From positions 76,952,676 to 77,016,675 of the forward strand of contig CM049316.1 of NCBI GenBank assembly GCA_026874595.1: a DNA stretch of 64,000 nt. Reading direction: 5' to 3'. The position numbers and the translations under genes were made by a program. The notes beneath the pieces were generated by a model, which had not been told where the DNA came from, ran no database searches, and saw only the letters and a program-made list of their open reading frames with translations. How positions within the stretch are numbered: the stretch's first letter is position 1; each line of letters starts with the position of its first letter. The DNA comes from Sipunculus nudus (Eukaryota > Annelida > Sipuncula > Golfingiida > Sipunculidae). Below are positions 52,049 to 63,660 of the stretch, piece after piece.

Positions 52049-53410
52049 CTACTCAGCCTGTATCCAGTACAGTACACACCTCAACCCTACCTGGTCTGTA
52101 TCCAGTACAGTACACCTCCTAACCCTACTCAGCCTGTATCCAGTACAGTACACACCTCAACCCTACCTGGTCTGTATCCAGTACAGTACACACCTCAACC
52201 GTACTCAGCCTGTATCCAGTACAGTACACACCTCAACCCTACCTGGTCTGTATCCAGTAAAATACACACCTCAACCCTACCTGGTCTGTATCCAGTACAG
52301 TACACACCTCAACCCTACTCAGCCTGTATCCAGTATAGTACACACCTCAACCCTACCTGGCCTGTATCCAGTACAGTACACACCTCAACCCTACTCAGCC
52401 TGTATCTAGCACAATACACACCTCAACCCTACCTGGCCTGTATCCAGTACAGTACACACTTCAACCCTACCCAGCCTGTATCCAGCACAGTACACACCTC
52501 AACCCTACCTGGTCTGTATCCAGTACAGTACACACCTCAACCCTACTCAGCCTGTATCCAGTACAGTACACACCTCAACCCTACCTGGTCTGTATCCATT
52601 ACAGTACACCCCTAAACCCTACCCAGCCTGTATCCAGTACAGTACACCTCTCAACCCTTCCCAGCCTGTATCCAGTACAGTACACACCTCAACCCTACTC
52701 AGCCTGTATCCAGCACAGTACACACCTCAACCCTACCTGGTCTGTATCCAGTACAGTACACACCTCAACCCTACTCAGCCTGTATCCAGTACAGTACACA
52801 CCTCAACCCTACCTGGTCTGTATCCAGTACAGTACACCCCTAAACCCTACCCAGCCTGTATCCAGTACAGTACACCTCTCAACCCTACCCAGCCTGTATC
52901 CATTACAGTACACCTCTCAACCCTACCCAGCCTGTATCCAGTACAATACAACCCTCAACCCTACCTGGTCTGTATCCAGTACAGTACACACCTCAACCCT
53001 ACTCAGCCTGTATCCAGTACAATACAACCCTCAACCCTACCTGGTCTGTATCCAGTACAGTACACCTCTCAACCCTACCCAGTCTGTATCCAGTACAATA
53101 CAACCGTCAACCCTACCTGGTCTGTATCCAGTACAGTACACACCTCAACCCTACCCAGCCTGTATCCAGTACAATACAACCCTCAACCCTACCTGGTCTG
53201 TATCCAGTACAGTACACACCTCAACCCTACCCAGCCTGTATCCAGTACAGTACACCTCTCAACCCTACCCAGCCTGTATCCAGTACAGTACACACCTCAA
53301 CCCTACTCAGCCTGTATCCAGCACAGTACACACCTCAACCCTACCTGGTCTGTATCCAGTACAGTACACCTCTCAACCCTACCCAGCCTGTATCCAGTAC
53401 AGTATACCCC
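52049..53410 (+). repeat. B block Q, copy 3 (truncated)
   Basis: CCTCCTAACCC occurs at 52,115 and the private variant AGTAAAATAC at 52,255. Near 53,410 the block jumps to the TATTTAGTACAG part of unit P, so its right half is missing. Confidence 0.65.
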
Positions 53411-54094
53411 TCAACCCTACCCAGCCTGTATTTAGTACAGTACACACCTCAACCCTACCTGGTTTGTATCCAATACAGTATACCCCTCAACCCTACCCAG
53501 CCTGTATTTAGTACAGTACACACCTCAATCCTACCTGGCCTGTATCCAGTACAGTACACCTCTCAACCCTACCCAGCCTGTATCCAGTACAGCACACCTC
53601 TCTACCCTACCTGGTCTGTATCTAGTACAGTACACCCCTAAACCCTTCCCAGCCTGTATCCAGCACAGTACACACCTCAACCCTACCTGGTCTGTATCCA
53701 GTACAGTACACCTCTCAACCCTACCCGGCCTGTATCCAGTACAGTACACCCCTAAACCCTACCCAGCCTGTATCCAGTACAGTACACACCTCAACCCTAC
53801 CTAGCCTGTATCCAGTACAGTACACCTCTCAACCCTACCCAGCCTGTATCCAGTACAGTACACACCTCAACCCTACCTGGTCTGTATCCAGTACAGTACA
53901 CCCCTAAACCCTATCCAGCACAGTACACACCTCAACCCTACCTGGTCTGTATCCAGTACAGTACACCCCTAAACCCTATCCAGCACAGTACACACCTCAA
54001 CCCTACCTGGTCTGTATCCAGTACAGTACACACCTCAACCCTACCTGGTCTGTATCCAGTACAGTACACCCCTCAACCCTACTGGACCTGAATC

Positions 54095-54560
54095 ATGTAC
54101 AGTACACACCTCAACCCTACCTGGTCTGTATCCAGTACAGTACACCCCTCAACCCTACTTAGCCTGTATCCAGTACATTACACACCTCAACCCTACCTGG
54201 TCTGTATCCAGTACAGTACACACCCCAACCCTACCCAGCCTGTAACCAGTAGAGTACACCCCTCAACCCTACCTGGTCTGTATCTAGTACAGTACACACC
54301 TCAACCCTACTCAGCCTGTATCCAGTACAGTACACACCTCATCCCTACCCAGCCTTTATCCAGTACAGTACACACCTCAACCCTACCCAGCCTTTATCCA
54401 GTAAAGTACAACCCTCAACCCTACCCAGCCTGTTTCCCGTACAATACACCTCTCAACCCTACTGGACCTGTATCAGGTACAGTACACACCTCAACCCTAC
54501 CCAGCATATCCAGTACAGTACACACCTCAACCCTACTCAGCCTGTATCCAGTACAGTATA
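54095..54560 (+). repeat. B HOR unit P, internally deleted copy
   Basis: It starts as P (ATGTACAG) and keeps the CCCGTACAATAC and CAGCATATCC markers. At about 54,557 it jumps to GTATACCCCTC and TATTTAGTACAG, skipping several hundred bp of the unit before completing the P end. Confidence 0.7.
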
Positions 54561-55189
54561 CCCCTCAACCCTACCCAGCCTGTATTTAGTACAGTACACA
54601 CCTCAACCCTACCTGGTTTGTATCCAATACAGTATACCCCTCAACCCTACCCAGCCTGTATTTAGTACAGTACACACCTCAATCCTACCTGGCCTGTATC
54701 CAGTACAGTACACCTCTCAACCCTACCCAGCCTGTATCCAGTACAGCACACCTCTCTACCCTACCTGGTCTGTATCCAGTACAGTACACCCCTAAACCCT
54801 TCCCAGCCTGTATCCAGCACAGTACACACCTCAACCCTATCTGGTCTGTATCCAGTACAGTACACCTCTCAACCCTACCCGGCCTGTATCCAGTACAGTA
54901 CACCCCTAAACCCTACCCAGCCTGTATCCAGTACAGTACACACCTCAACCCTACCTAGCCTGTATCCAGTACAGTACACCTCTCAACCCTACCCAGCCTG
55001 TATCCAGTACAGTACACACCTCAACCCTACCTGGTCTGTATCCAGTACAGTACACCCCTAAACCCTATCCAGCACAGTACACACCTCAACCCTACCTGGT
55101 CTGTATCCAGTACAGTACACCCCTAAACCCTATCCAGCACAGTACACACCTCAACCCTACCTGGTCTGTATCCAGTACAGTACACACCT

Positions 55190-57080
55190 CAACCCTACTC
55201 AGCCTGTATCCAGTACAGTACACACCTCAACCCTACCTGGTCTGTATCCAGTACAGTACACCTCCTAACCCTACTCAGCCTGTATCCAGTACAGTACACA
55301 CCTCAACCCTACCTGGTCTGTATCCAGTACAGTACACACCTCAACCGTACTCATCCTGTATCCAGTACAGTACACACCTCAACCCTACCTGGTCTGTATC
55401 CAGTAAAATACACACCTCAACCCTACCTGGTCTGTATCCAGTACAGTACACACCTCAACCCTACTCAGCCTGTATCCAGTATAGTACACACCTCAACCCT
55501 ACCTGGCCTGTATCCAGTACAGTACACACCTCAACCCTACTCAGCCTGTATCTAGCACAATACACACCTCAACCCTACCTGGCCTGTATCCAGTACAGTA
55601 CACACTTCAACCCTACCCAGCCTGTATCCAGCACAGTACACACCTCAACCCTACCTGGTCTGTATCCAGTACAGTACACACCTCAACCCTACTCAGCCTG
55701 TATCCAGTACAGTACACACCTCAACCCTACCTGGTCTGTATCCATTACAGTACACCCCTAAACCCTACCCAGCCTGTATCCAGTACAGTACACCTCTCAA
55801 CCCTTCCCAGCCTGTATCCAGTACAGTACACACCTCAACCCTACTCAGCCTGTATCCAGCACAGTACACACCTCAACCCTACCTGGTCTGTATCCAGTAC
55901 AGTACACACCTCAACCCTACTCAGCCTGTATCCAGTACAGTACACACCTCAACCCTACCTGGTCTGTATCCAGTACAGTACACCCCTAAACCCTACCCAG
56001 CCTGTATCCAGTACAGTACACCTCTCAACCCTACCCAGCCTGTATCCAGTACAGTACACCTCTCAACCCTACCCAGCCTGTATCCAGTACAATACAACCC
56101 TCAACCCTACCTGGTCTGTATCCAGTACAGTACACACCTCAACCCTACTCAGCCTGTATCCAGTACAATACAACCCTCAACCCTACCTGGTCTGTATCCA
56201 GTACAGTACACCTCTCAACCCTACCCAGTCTGTATCCAGTACAATACAACCGTCAACCCTACCTGGTCTGTATCCAGTACAGTACACACCTCAACCCTAC
56301 CCAGTCTGTATCCAGTACAATACAACCCTCAACCCTACCTGGTCTGTATCCAGTACAGTACACACCTCAACCCTACCCAGCCTGTATCCAGTACAGTACA
56401 CCTCTCAACCCTACCCAGCCTGTATCCAGTACAGTACACACCTCAACCCTACTCAGCCTGTATCCAGCACAGTACACACCTCAACCCTACCTGGTCTGTA
56501 TCCAGTACAGTACACCTCTCAACCCTACCCAGCCTGTATCCAGTACAGTATACCCCTCAACCCTACCTGGTCTGTATCCAGTACAATACACCTCTCAACC
56601 CTACCTGGTCTGTATCCAGTACAGTACACCCCTAAACCCTACCCAGCCTGTATCCAGTACAATACAACCCTCAACCCTACCCAGCCTGTATCCAGTACAG
56701 TACACCCCTAAACCCTACCCAGCCTGTATCCAGTACAATACAACCCTCAATCCTACCTGGTCTGTATCCAGTGCAGTACACCTCTCAACCCTACCCAGCC
56801 TGTATCCAGTACAGTACACCCTTAAACCCTACCCAGCCTGTATCCAGTACAGTACACCCCTAAACCCTACCCAGCCTGTATCCAGTACAGTACACACCTC
56901 AACCCTACCAAGCCTGTATCCAGTACAGTACACACCTCAACCCTACCCAGCCTGTATCCAGTACAGTACACCCCTCAACCCTACCTGGCCTGTATCCAGT
57001 ACAGTACACACCTCAACCCTACCTGGTCTGTATCCAGTACAGTACACCCCTAAACCCTACCCAGCCTGTATCCAGTACAG
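55190..57080 (+). repeat. B block Q, copy 4
   Basis: CCTCCTAACCC occurs at 55,261. It shares the private AGTAAAATAC variant (55,401) with copy 3 at an offset of 3,146, so copies 3 and 4 are sisters. It extends further right than copy 3 (CAGTGCAG near 56,768), then passes into the middle of unit P near 57,080. Confidence 0.65.
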
Positions 57081-58054
57081 TACACCTCTCAACCCTACTC
57101 AGCCTGTATCCAGTACAGTACACACCTCAACCCTACTCAGCCTGTATCCAGTACAGTACACACCTCAACCCTACCTGGTCTGTATCCAGCACATTACACA
57201 CCTCAACCCTAATCAGCCTGTATCCAGTACAGTACACACATCAACCCTACCTGGCCTGTATCCAGTACAGTACACCCCTAAACCCTACCCAGCCCGTATC
57301 CAGCACAGTACACACCTCAACCCTACCTGGTCTGTATCCAGTACAGTACACACCTCAACCCTACCTGGCCTGTATCCAGTACAGTACACCTCTCAACCCT
57401 ATCCAGCCTGTATCCAGTACAGTATACCCCTCAACCCTACCCAGCCTGTATTTAGTACAGTACTCACCTCAACCCTACCTGGTTTGTATCCAATACAGTA
57501 TACCCCTCAACCCTACCCAGCCTGTATTTAGTACAGTACACACCTCAATCCTACCTGGCCTGTATCCAGTACAGTACACCTCTCAACCCTACCCAGCCTG
57601 TATCCAGTACAGTACACCTCTCTACCCTACCTGGTCTGTATCCAGTACAGTACACCCCTAAACCCTTCCCAGCCTGTATCCAGCACAGTACACACCTCAA
57701 CCCTACCTGGTCTGTATCCAGTACAGTACACCTCTCAACCCTACCCGGCCTGTATCCAGTACAGTACACCCCTAAACCCTACCCAGCCTGTATCCAGTAC
57801 AGTACACACCTCAACCCTACCTAGCCTGTATCCAGTACAGTACACCTCTCAACCCTACCCAGCCTGTATCCAGTACAGTACACACCTCAACCCTACCTGG
57901 TCTGTATCCAGTACAGTACACCCCTAAACCCTATCCAGCACAGTACACACCTCAACCCTACCTGGTCTGTATCCAGTACAGTACACCCCTAAACCCTATC
58001 CAGCACAGTACACACCTCAACCCTACCTGGTCTGTATCCAGTACAGTACACACC

Positions 58055-59112
58055 TCAACCCTACTCAGCCTGTATCCAGTACAGTACACACCTCAACCCT
58101 ACCTGGTCTGTATCCAGTACAGTACACCTCCTAACCCTACTCAGCCTGTATCCAGTACAGTACACACCTCAACCCTACCTGGTCTGTATCCAGTACAGTA
58201 CACACCTCAACCGTACTCAGCCTGTATCCAGTACAGTACACACCTCAACCCTACCTGGTCTGTATCCAGTACAATACACACCTCAACCCTACCTGGTCTG
58301 TATCCAGTACAGTACACACCTCAACCCTACTCAGCCTGTATCCAGTATAGTACACACCTCAACCCTACCTGGCCTGTATCCAGTACAGTACACACCTCAA
58401 CCCTACTCAGCCTGTATCTAGCACAATACACACCTCAACCCTACCTGGCCTGTATCCAGTACAGTACACACCTCAACCCTACCCAGCCTGTATCCAGCAC
58501 AGTACACACCTCAACCCTACCTGGTCTGTATCCAGTACAGTACACACCTCAACCCTACTCAGCCTGTATCCAGTACAGTACACACCTCAACCCTACCTGG
58601 TCTGTATCCATTACAGTACACCCCTAAACCCTACCCAGCCTGTATCCAGTACAGTACACCTCTCAACCCTTCCCAGCCTGTATCCAGTACAGTACACACC
58701 TCAACCCTACTCAGCCTGTATCCAGCACAGTACACACCTCAACCCTACCTGGTCTGTATCCAGTACAGTACACACCTCAACCCTACTCAGCCTGTATCCA
58801 GTACAGTACACACCTCAACCCTACCTGGTCTGTATCCAGTACAGTACACCCCTAAACCCTACCCAGCCTGTATCCAGTACAGTACACCTCTCAACCCTAC
58901 CCAGCCTGTATCCAGTACAGTACACCTCTCAACCCTACCCAGCCTGTATCCAGTACAATACAACCCTCAACCCTACCTGGTCTGTATCCAGTACAGTACA
59001 CACCTCAACCCTACTCAGCCTGTATCCAGTACAATACAACCCTCAACCCTACCTGGTCTGTATCCAGTACAGTACACCCCTCAACCCTACCTGGTCTGTA
59101 TCCAGTACAATA
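58055..59112 (+). repeat. B block Q, copy 5, with 570-bp duplicate (left copy)
   Basis: CCTCCTAACCC occurs at 58,127. It has AGTACAATAC like copies 1 and 2, not the AGTAAAATAC of copies 3 and 4. From TATCCATTACAG at 58,605 to about 59,112 it is duplicated 570 bp (15 monomers) downstream. Confidence 0.65.
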
Positions 59113-59164
59113 CAACCGTCAACCCTACCTGGTCTGTATCCAGTACAGTACACCCCTAAACCCT

Positions 59165-59682
59165 ACCTGGTCTGTATCCATTACAGTACACCCCTAAACC
59201 CTACCCAGCCTGTATCAAGTACAGTACACCTCTCAACCCTTCCCAGCCTGTATCCAGTACAGTACACACCTCAACCCTACTCAGCCTGTATCCAGCACAG
59301 TACACACCTCAACCCTACCTGGTCTGTATCCAGTACAGTACACACCTCAACCCTACTCAGCCTGTATCCAGTACAGTACACACCTCAACCCTACCTGGTC
59401 TGTATCCAGTACAGTACACCCCTAAACCCTACCCAGCCTGTATCCAGTACAGTACACCTCTCAACCCTACCCAGCCTGTATCCAGTACAGTACACCTCTC
59501 AACCCTACCCAGCCTGTATCCAGTACAATACAACCCTCAACCCTACCTGGTCTGTATCCAGTACAGTACACACCTCAACCCTACTCAGCCTGTATCCAGT
59601 ACAATACAACCCTCAACCCTACCTGGTCTGTATCCAGTACAGTACACCCCTCAACCCTACCTGGTCTGTATCCAGTACAATA
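59165..59682 (+). repeat. 570-bp-offset duplicate, right copy
   Basis: TATCCATTACAG recurs at 59,175, and CCCCTCAACCCTACC at 59,076 recurs at 59,646. After 59,682 the sequence joins the block collinear with 40.5-42.7 kb. Confidence 0.7.
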
Positions 59683-61851
59683 CACCTCTCAACCCTACCT
59701 GGTCTGTATCCAGTACAGTACACCCCTAAACCCTACCCAGCCTGTATCCAGTACAATACAACCCTCAACCCTACCCAGCCTGTATCCAGTACAGTACACC
59801 CCTAAACCCTACCCAGCCTGTATCCAGTACAATACAACCCTCAATCCTACCTGGTCTGTATCCAGTGCAGTACACCTCTCAACCCTACCCAGCCTGTATC
59901 CAGTACAGTACACCCTTAAACCCTACCCAGCCTGTATCCAGTACAGTACACCCCTAAACCCTACCCAGCCTGTATCCAGTACAGTACACACCTCAACCCT
60001 ACCAAGCCTGTATCCAGTACAGTACACACCTCAACCCTACCCAGCCGTATCCAGTACAGTACACCCCTCAACCCTACCTGGCCTGTATCCAGTACAGTAC
60101 ACACCTCAACCCTACCTGGTCTGTATCCAGTACAGTACACCCCTAAACCATACCCAGCCTGTATCCAGTACAGTACACCTCTCAACCCTACCCAGCCTGT
60201 ATCCAGTACAGTACACCTCTCAACCCTACCCAGCCTGTATCCAGTACAATACAACCCTCAACCTTACCTGGTCTGTATCCAGTACAGTACACACCTCAAC
60301 CCTACTCAGCCTGTATCCAGTACAATACAACCCTCAACCCTACCCAGTCTGTATCCAGTACAATACAACCCTCAACCCTACCTGGTCTGTATCCAGTACA
60401 GTACACACCTCAACCCTACCCAGCCTGTATCCAGTACAATACAACCCTCAACCCTACCTGGTCTGTATCCAGTACAGTACACACCTCAACCCTACCCAGC
60501 CTGTATCCAGTACAGTACACCTCTCAACCCTATCCAGCCTGTATCCAGTACAGTACACACCTGAACCCTACTCAGCCTGTATCCAGCACAGTACACACCT
60601 CAACCCTACCTGGTCTGTATCCAGTACAGTACACCTCTCAACCCTACCCAGCCTGTATCCAGTACAGTATACCCCTCAACCCTACCTGGTCTGTATCCAG
60701 TACAATACACTTCTCAACCCTACCTGGTCTGTATCCAGTACAGTACACCCCTAAACCCTACCCAGCCTGTATCCAGTACAATACAACCCTCAACCCTACC
60801 CAGCCTGTATCCAGTACAGTACACCCCTAAACCCTACCCAGCCTGTATCCAGTACAATACAACCCTCAATCCTACCTGGTCTGTATCCAGTACAGTACAC
60901 CTCTCAACCCTACCCAGCCTGTATCCAGTACAGTACACCCTTAAACCCTACCCAGCCTGTATCCAGTACAGTACACCCCTAAACCCTACCCAGCCTGTAT
61001 CCAGTACAGTACACACCTCAACCCTACCCAGCCTGTATCCAGTACAGTACACACCTCAACCCTACCCAGCCTGTATCCAGTACAGTACACCCCTCAACCC
61101 TACCTGGCCTGTATCCAGTACAGTACACACCTCAACCCTACCTGGTCTGTATCCAGTACAGTACACACCTCAACCCTACCCAGCCTGTATCCAGTACAGT
61201 ACACCTCTCAACCCTACCCATCCTGTATCCAGTACAGTTCACCCCTCAACCCTACCTAGCCTGTATCCAGTACAGTACACACCTCAATCCTACCTGGTCT
61301 GTATCCAGTACAGTACACACCTCAACCCTACCCAGCCTGTATCCAGTACAGTACACCTCTCAACCCTACCCAGCCTGTATCCAGTACAGTACACCTCTCA
61401 ACCCTACCCAGCCTGTATCCAGTATACTACACCCCTTAACCTTACCTGGCCTGTATCCAGTACAGTACACCCCTCAACCCTACCCAGCCTGTATCCAGTA
61501 CAGAACACAGCTCAACCCTACTCAGCCTGTACCCAGTACAGTACACACCTCAACCCTACCCAGCCTGTATCCAGTATAGTACACCCCTAAACCCTACCTG
61601 GCCTGTATCCAGTACAGTATACCCCTCAACCCTACCCAGCCTGTATCCAGTACAGAACACAGCTCAACCCTACCCAGCCTGTACCCAGTACAGTACACAC
61701 CTCAACCCTAGCTGGCCTGTATCCAGTATAGTACACACCTCAACCCTACCCAGCCTGTATCCAGTACAGAACACAGCTCAACCCTACCCAGCCTGTATCC
61801 AGTACAGTACACCCCTCAACCCTACCTGGCCTGTATCCAGTACATTACACA
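59662..61851 (+). repeat. Collinear block repeated from 40.47-42.66 kb, right copy
   Basis: This is the right copy of the 2.2-kb block at an offset of 19,192/19,191. Differences seen include a 1-bp deletion near 60,046, CTGAACCC versus CTCAACCC near 60,562, and CTTACC versus CTACC-type changes near 61,441. Confidence 0.82.
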
Positions 61852-62019
61852 CCTCAACCCTACCCAGCCTGTATCCAGTACAGTACACCCCTCAACCCTA
61901 CCCAGCCTGTATCCAGTACAATACACCTTTTAACCCTACTGGACCTGTATCATGTACAGTACACACCTCAACCCTACCCAGGTTGTATCAAGTACAGTAC
62001 ACACCTCAACCCTACCCAG

Positions 62020-62440
62020 CCTGTATCCAGTACAGTACAACCCTCAACCCTACCCAGCCTGTATCCAGTACAATACACCTCTCAACCCTACTGGACCTGT
62101 ATCATGTACAGTTCACACCTCAACCCTACCCAGGCTGTATCAAGTACAGTACACACCTCAACCCTACCCAGCCTGTATCCAGTACAGAACACAGCTCAAC
62201 CCTTATCAGCCTGTATCCAGCACAGTACACACCTCAACCCTTCCCAGCCTGTATCCAGTACATCACACACCCCAACCCTACCCAGCCTGTATCCAGTACA
62301 ATACACCTCTCAAACCTAATCAGCTAGTACAGTACACCCCTAAACCCTACCCAGCCTGTATCCAGTACAGTACTACCCTCAACCCTAATCAGCCTGTATC
62401 CAGTACAGTACACACCTCAACCCTAACCTGCCTGTATCCA
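62020..62440 (+). repeat. Array-edge 448-bp duplicate, left copy
   Basis: Matching markers lie 448 bp apart: GGCTGTATCAAG (62,133 and 62,581), GAACACAGCTC (62,186 and 62,634), CAGCTAGTACAG (62,321 and 62,769) and CCCTAACCTG (62,421 and 62,869). It includes a shortened monomer at CAGCTAGTACAG. 448 is 12 monomers minus 8 bp. Confidence 0.8.
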
Positions 62441-62467
62441 GTACAGTACACCCCTCAACCTACCCAG

Positions 62468-62888
62468 CCTGTATGCAGTACAGTACAACCCTCAACCCTA
62501 CCCAGCCTGTATCCAGTACAATACACCTCTCAACCCTACTGGACCTGTATCCAGTACAGTACACACCTCAACCCTACCCAGGCTGTATCAAGTACAGTAC
62601 ACACCTCAACCCTACCCAGCCTGTATCCAGTACAGAACACAGCTCAACCCTAATCAGCCTGTATCCAGCACAGTACACACCTCAACCCTTCCCAGCCTGT
62701 ATCCAGTACATCACACACCCCAACCCTACCCAGCCTGTATCCAGTATGATACACCCCTCAAACCTAATCAGCTAGTACAGTACACCCCTAAACACTACCC
62801 AGCCTGTATCCAGTACAGTACTACCCTCAACCCTAATCAGCCTGTATCCAGTACAGTACACACCTCAACCCTAACCTGCCTGTATAAG
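62468..62888 (+). repeat. Array-edge 448-bp duplicate, right copy
   Basis: This right copy is visibly more divergent (for example CAGTATGATACACC, AACACTACCC, GTATAAGGTATAG). It is the last recognisable satellite before the unique flank. Confidence 0.8.
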
Positions 62889-63038
62889 GTATAGTACACC
62901 CCTCATTTTGAATTTGTATCCAGGACTTGATTTGTTCATATCTTTTTAAATTTTATATATCCTGAGGAATTCAAGTGGTTTTGTTACTTGGGTTTTAATT
63001 TTTTTAACGTTATTTCATACAACCTAGGCAACTTTTGA

Positions 63039-63050
63039 CCCCCCCCCCCC
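63039..63050. repeat. 12-bp C homopolymer
   Basis: A run of twelve C follows ACTTTTGA. Such a run is prone to length error in sequencing, so its exact size is uncertain. A run of ten A lies at 63,343-63,352. Confidence 0.9.
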
Positions 63051-63506
63051 AATGGCTTGGAAGTAAGATGCCACGGTGGTTGTTTAGCTCTGTTTTTGTT
63101 CACACATAGCAGGTTGCTTCTTGTTAATAATCACAATTGTTTTTGTTGAGCAATTCTATGACATACTGAGTCACCAGGTTCAGTACAATCATAAAACGTG
63201 ATTAGTCCCAGTTAACTACATAAAGGTTACACCTTGTGGTCACAGTACTCGGTCAACAGTAGCATGTACATGGTCACCTGGAGCTTGTTAGGTGGGAGGT
63301 AGGTTGTCTTTTATAATCCTTTAAATATTTTAATAATTTGATAAAAAAAAAATAGATTTGCGCAAAAAATTCAAACTGCGCTAAGGCTGTAAAATGAAAA
63401 ACAAGTGACCCAGGGGTCATGATGCTCAGGTGACTAGGAAGCCAATTCACATAAGAATTTTATCATCTGAATGCCAATTTTTGTAGTTGGAATCCCCATT
63501 TTCAGG

Positions 63507-63540
63507 TTTCCAGGGAGATTTTCCATGGACCTCCCTGAAA
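63507..63540. other. Imperfect hairpin
   Basis: TTTCCAGGGAG on the left pairs with CTCCCTGAAA on the right, with one bulged C and a 13-nt loop. Confidence 0.5.
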
Positions 63541-63629
63541 GTCAAGTAAGAAGATTCCAGGTCAAGTGGTTACGATTTGTGCCAGATTAACAGACAGATA
63601 TACAGATGACGGACAAAGAGTGAATGCTA

Positions 63630-63660
63630 TAGCTTAGTTGACTTTCAGTCAGCTGAGCTA
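63630..63660. other. Stem-loop, 14-bp arms, 3-nt loop
   Basis: TAGCTTAGTTGACT (63,630-63,643) and AGTCAGCTGAGCTA (63,647-63,660) are complementary except at two positions, both of which would be G-T wobbles. The loop is TTC. This could be the terminal hairpin of a non-autonomous element. Confidence 0.6.

Larger units (their letters stand above)
42711..61900 (+). repeat. B macro-unit M3, expanded (~19.2 kb)
   Basis: The end block of M2 (about 42.25-42.66 kb) recurs at 61.44-61.85 kb, 19,191 bp away. M3 thus corresponds to one macro-unit that gained about 12 kb, mainly by tandem P copies (42,875-52,050) and three Q copies (from 52,050, 55,190 and 58,055). Confidence 0.7.
28223..62925 (+). repeat. 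Satellite B mega-array (~34.7 kb)
   Basis: This is a continuous type B array. Monomers have TATCCAGTACAGTACAC at the centre and two common heads, ACCCAGCCTG and ACCTGGTCTG. It contains almost no CpG, no + strand stop in the consensus, and nested HORs: a 1,458/1,914-bp unit, macro-units of ~7.0-7.2 kb and ~19.2 kb, and smaller 114, 448, 456 and 570-bp duplications. The last kilobase is more divergent, and the array fades out near 62,905-62,925 at CCCCTCATTTTG. Confidence 0.96.

Noticed and set aside
61952-62775. Overlapping + frames of 233, 114, 71 and 100 codons at the array edge
   Set aside because: Same B satellite peptide in several frames at once, with no gene features.
28223-62925. Telomeric or subtelomeric repeat because of AAACCCTA and CCCTACCC motifs
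   Set aside because: The motif occurs once per 38-bp monomer as part of a longer unit. There is no tandem 5-7 bp telomere repeat anywhere. The single TTAGGG in insert U is chance.
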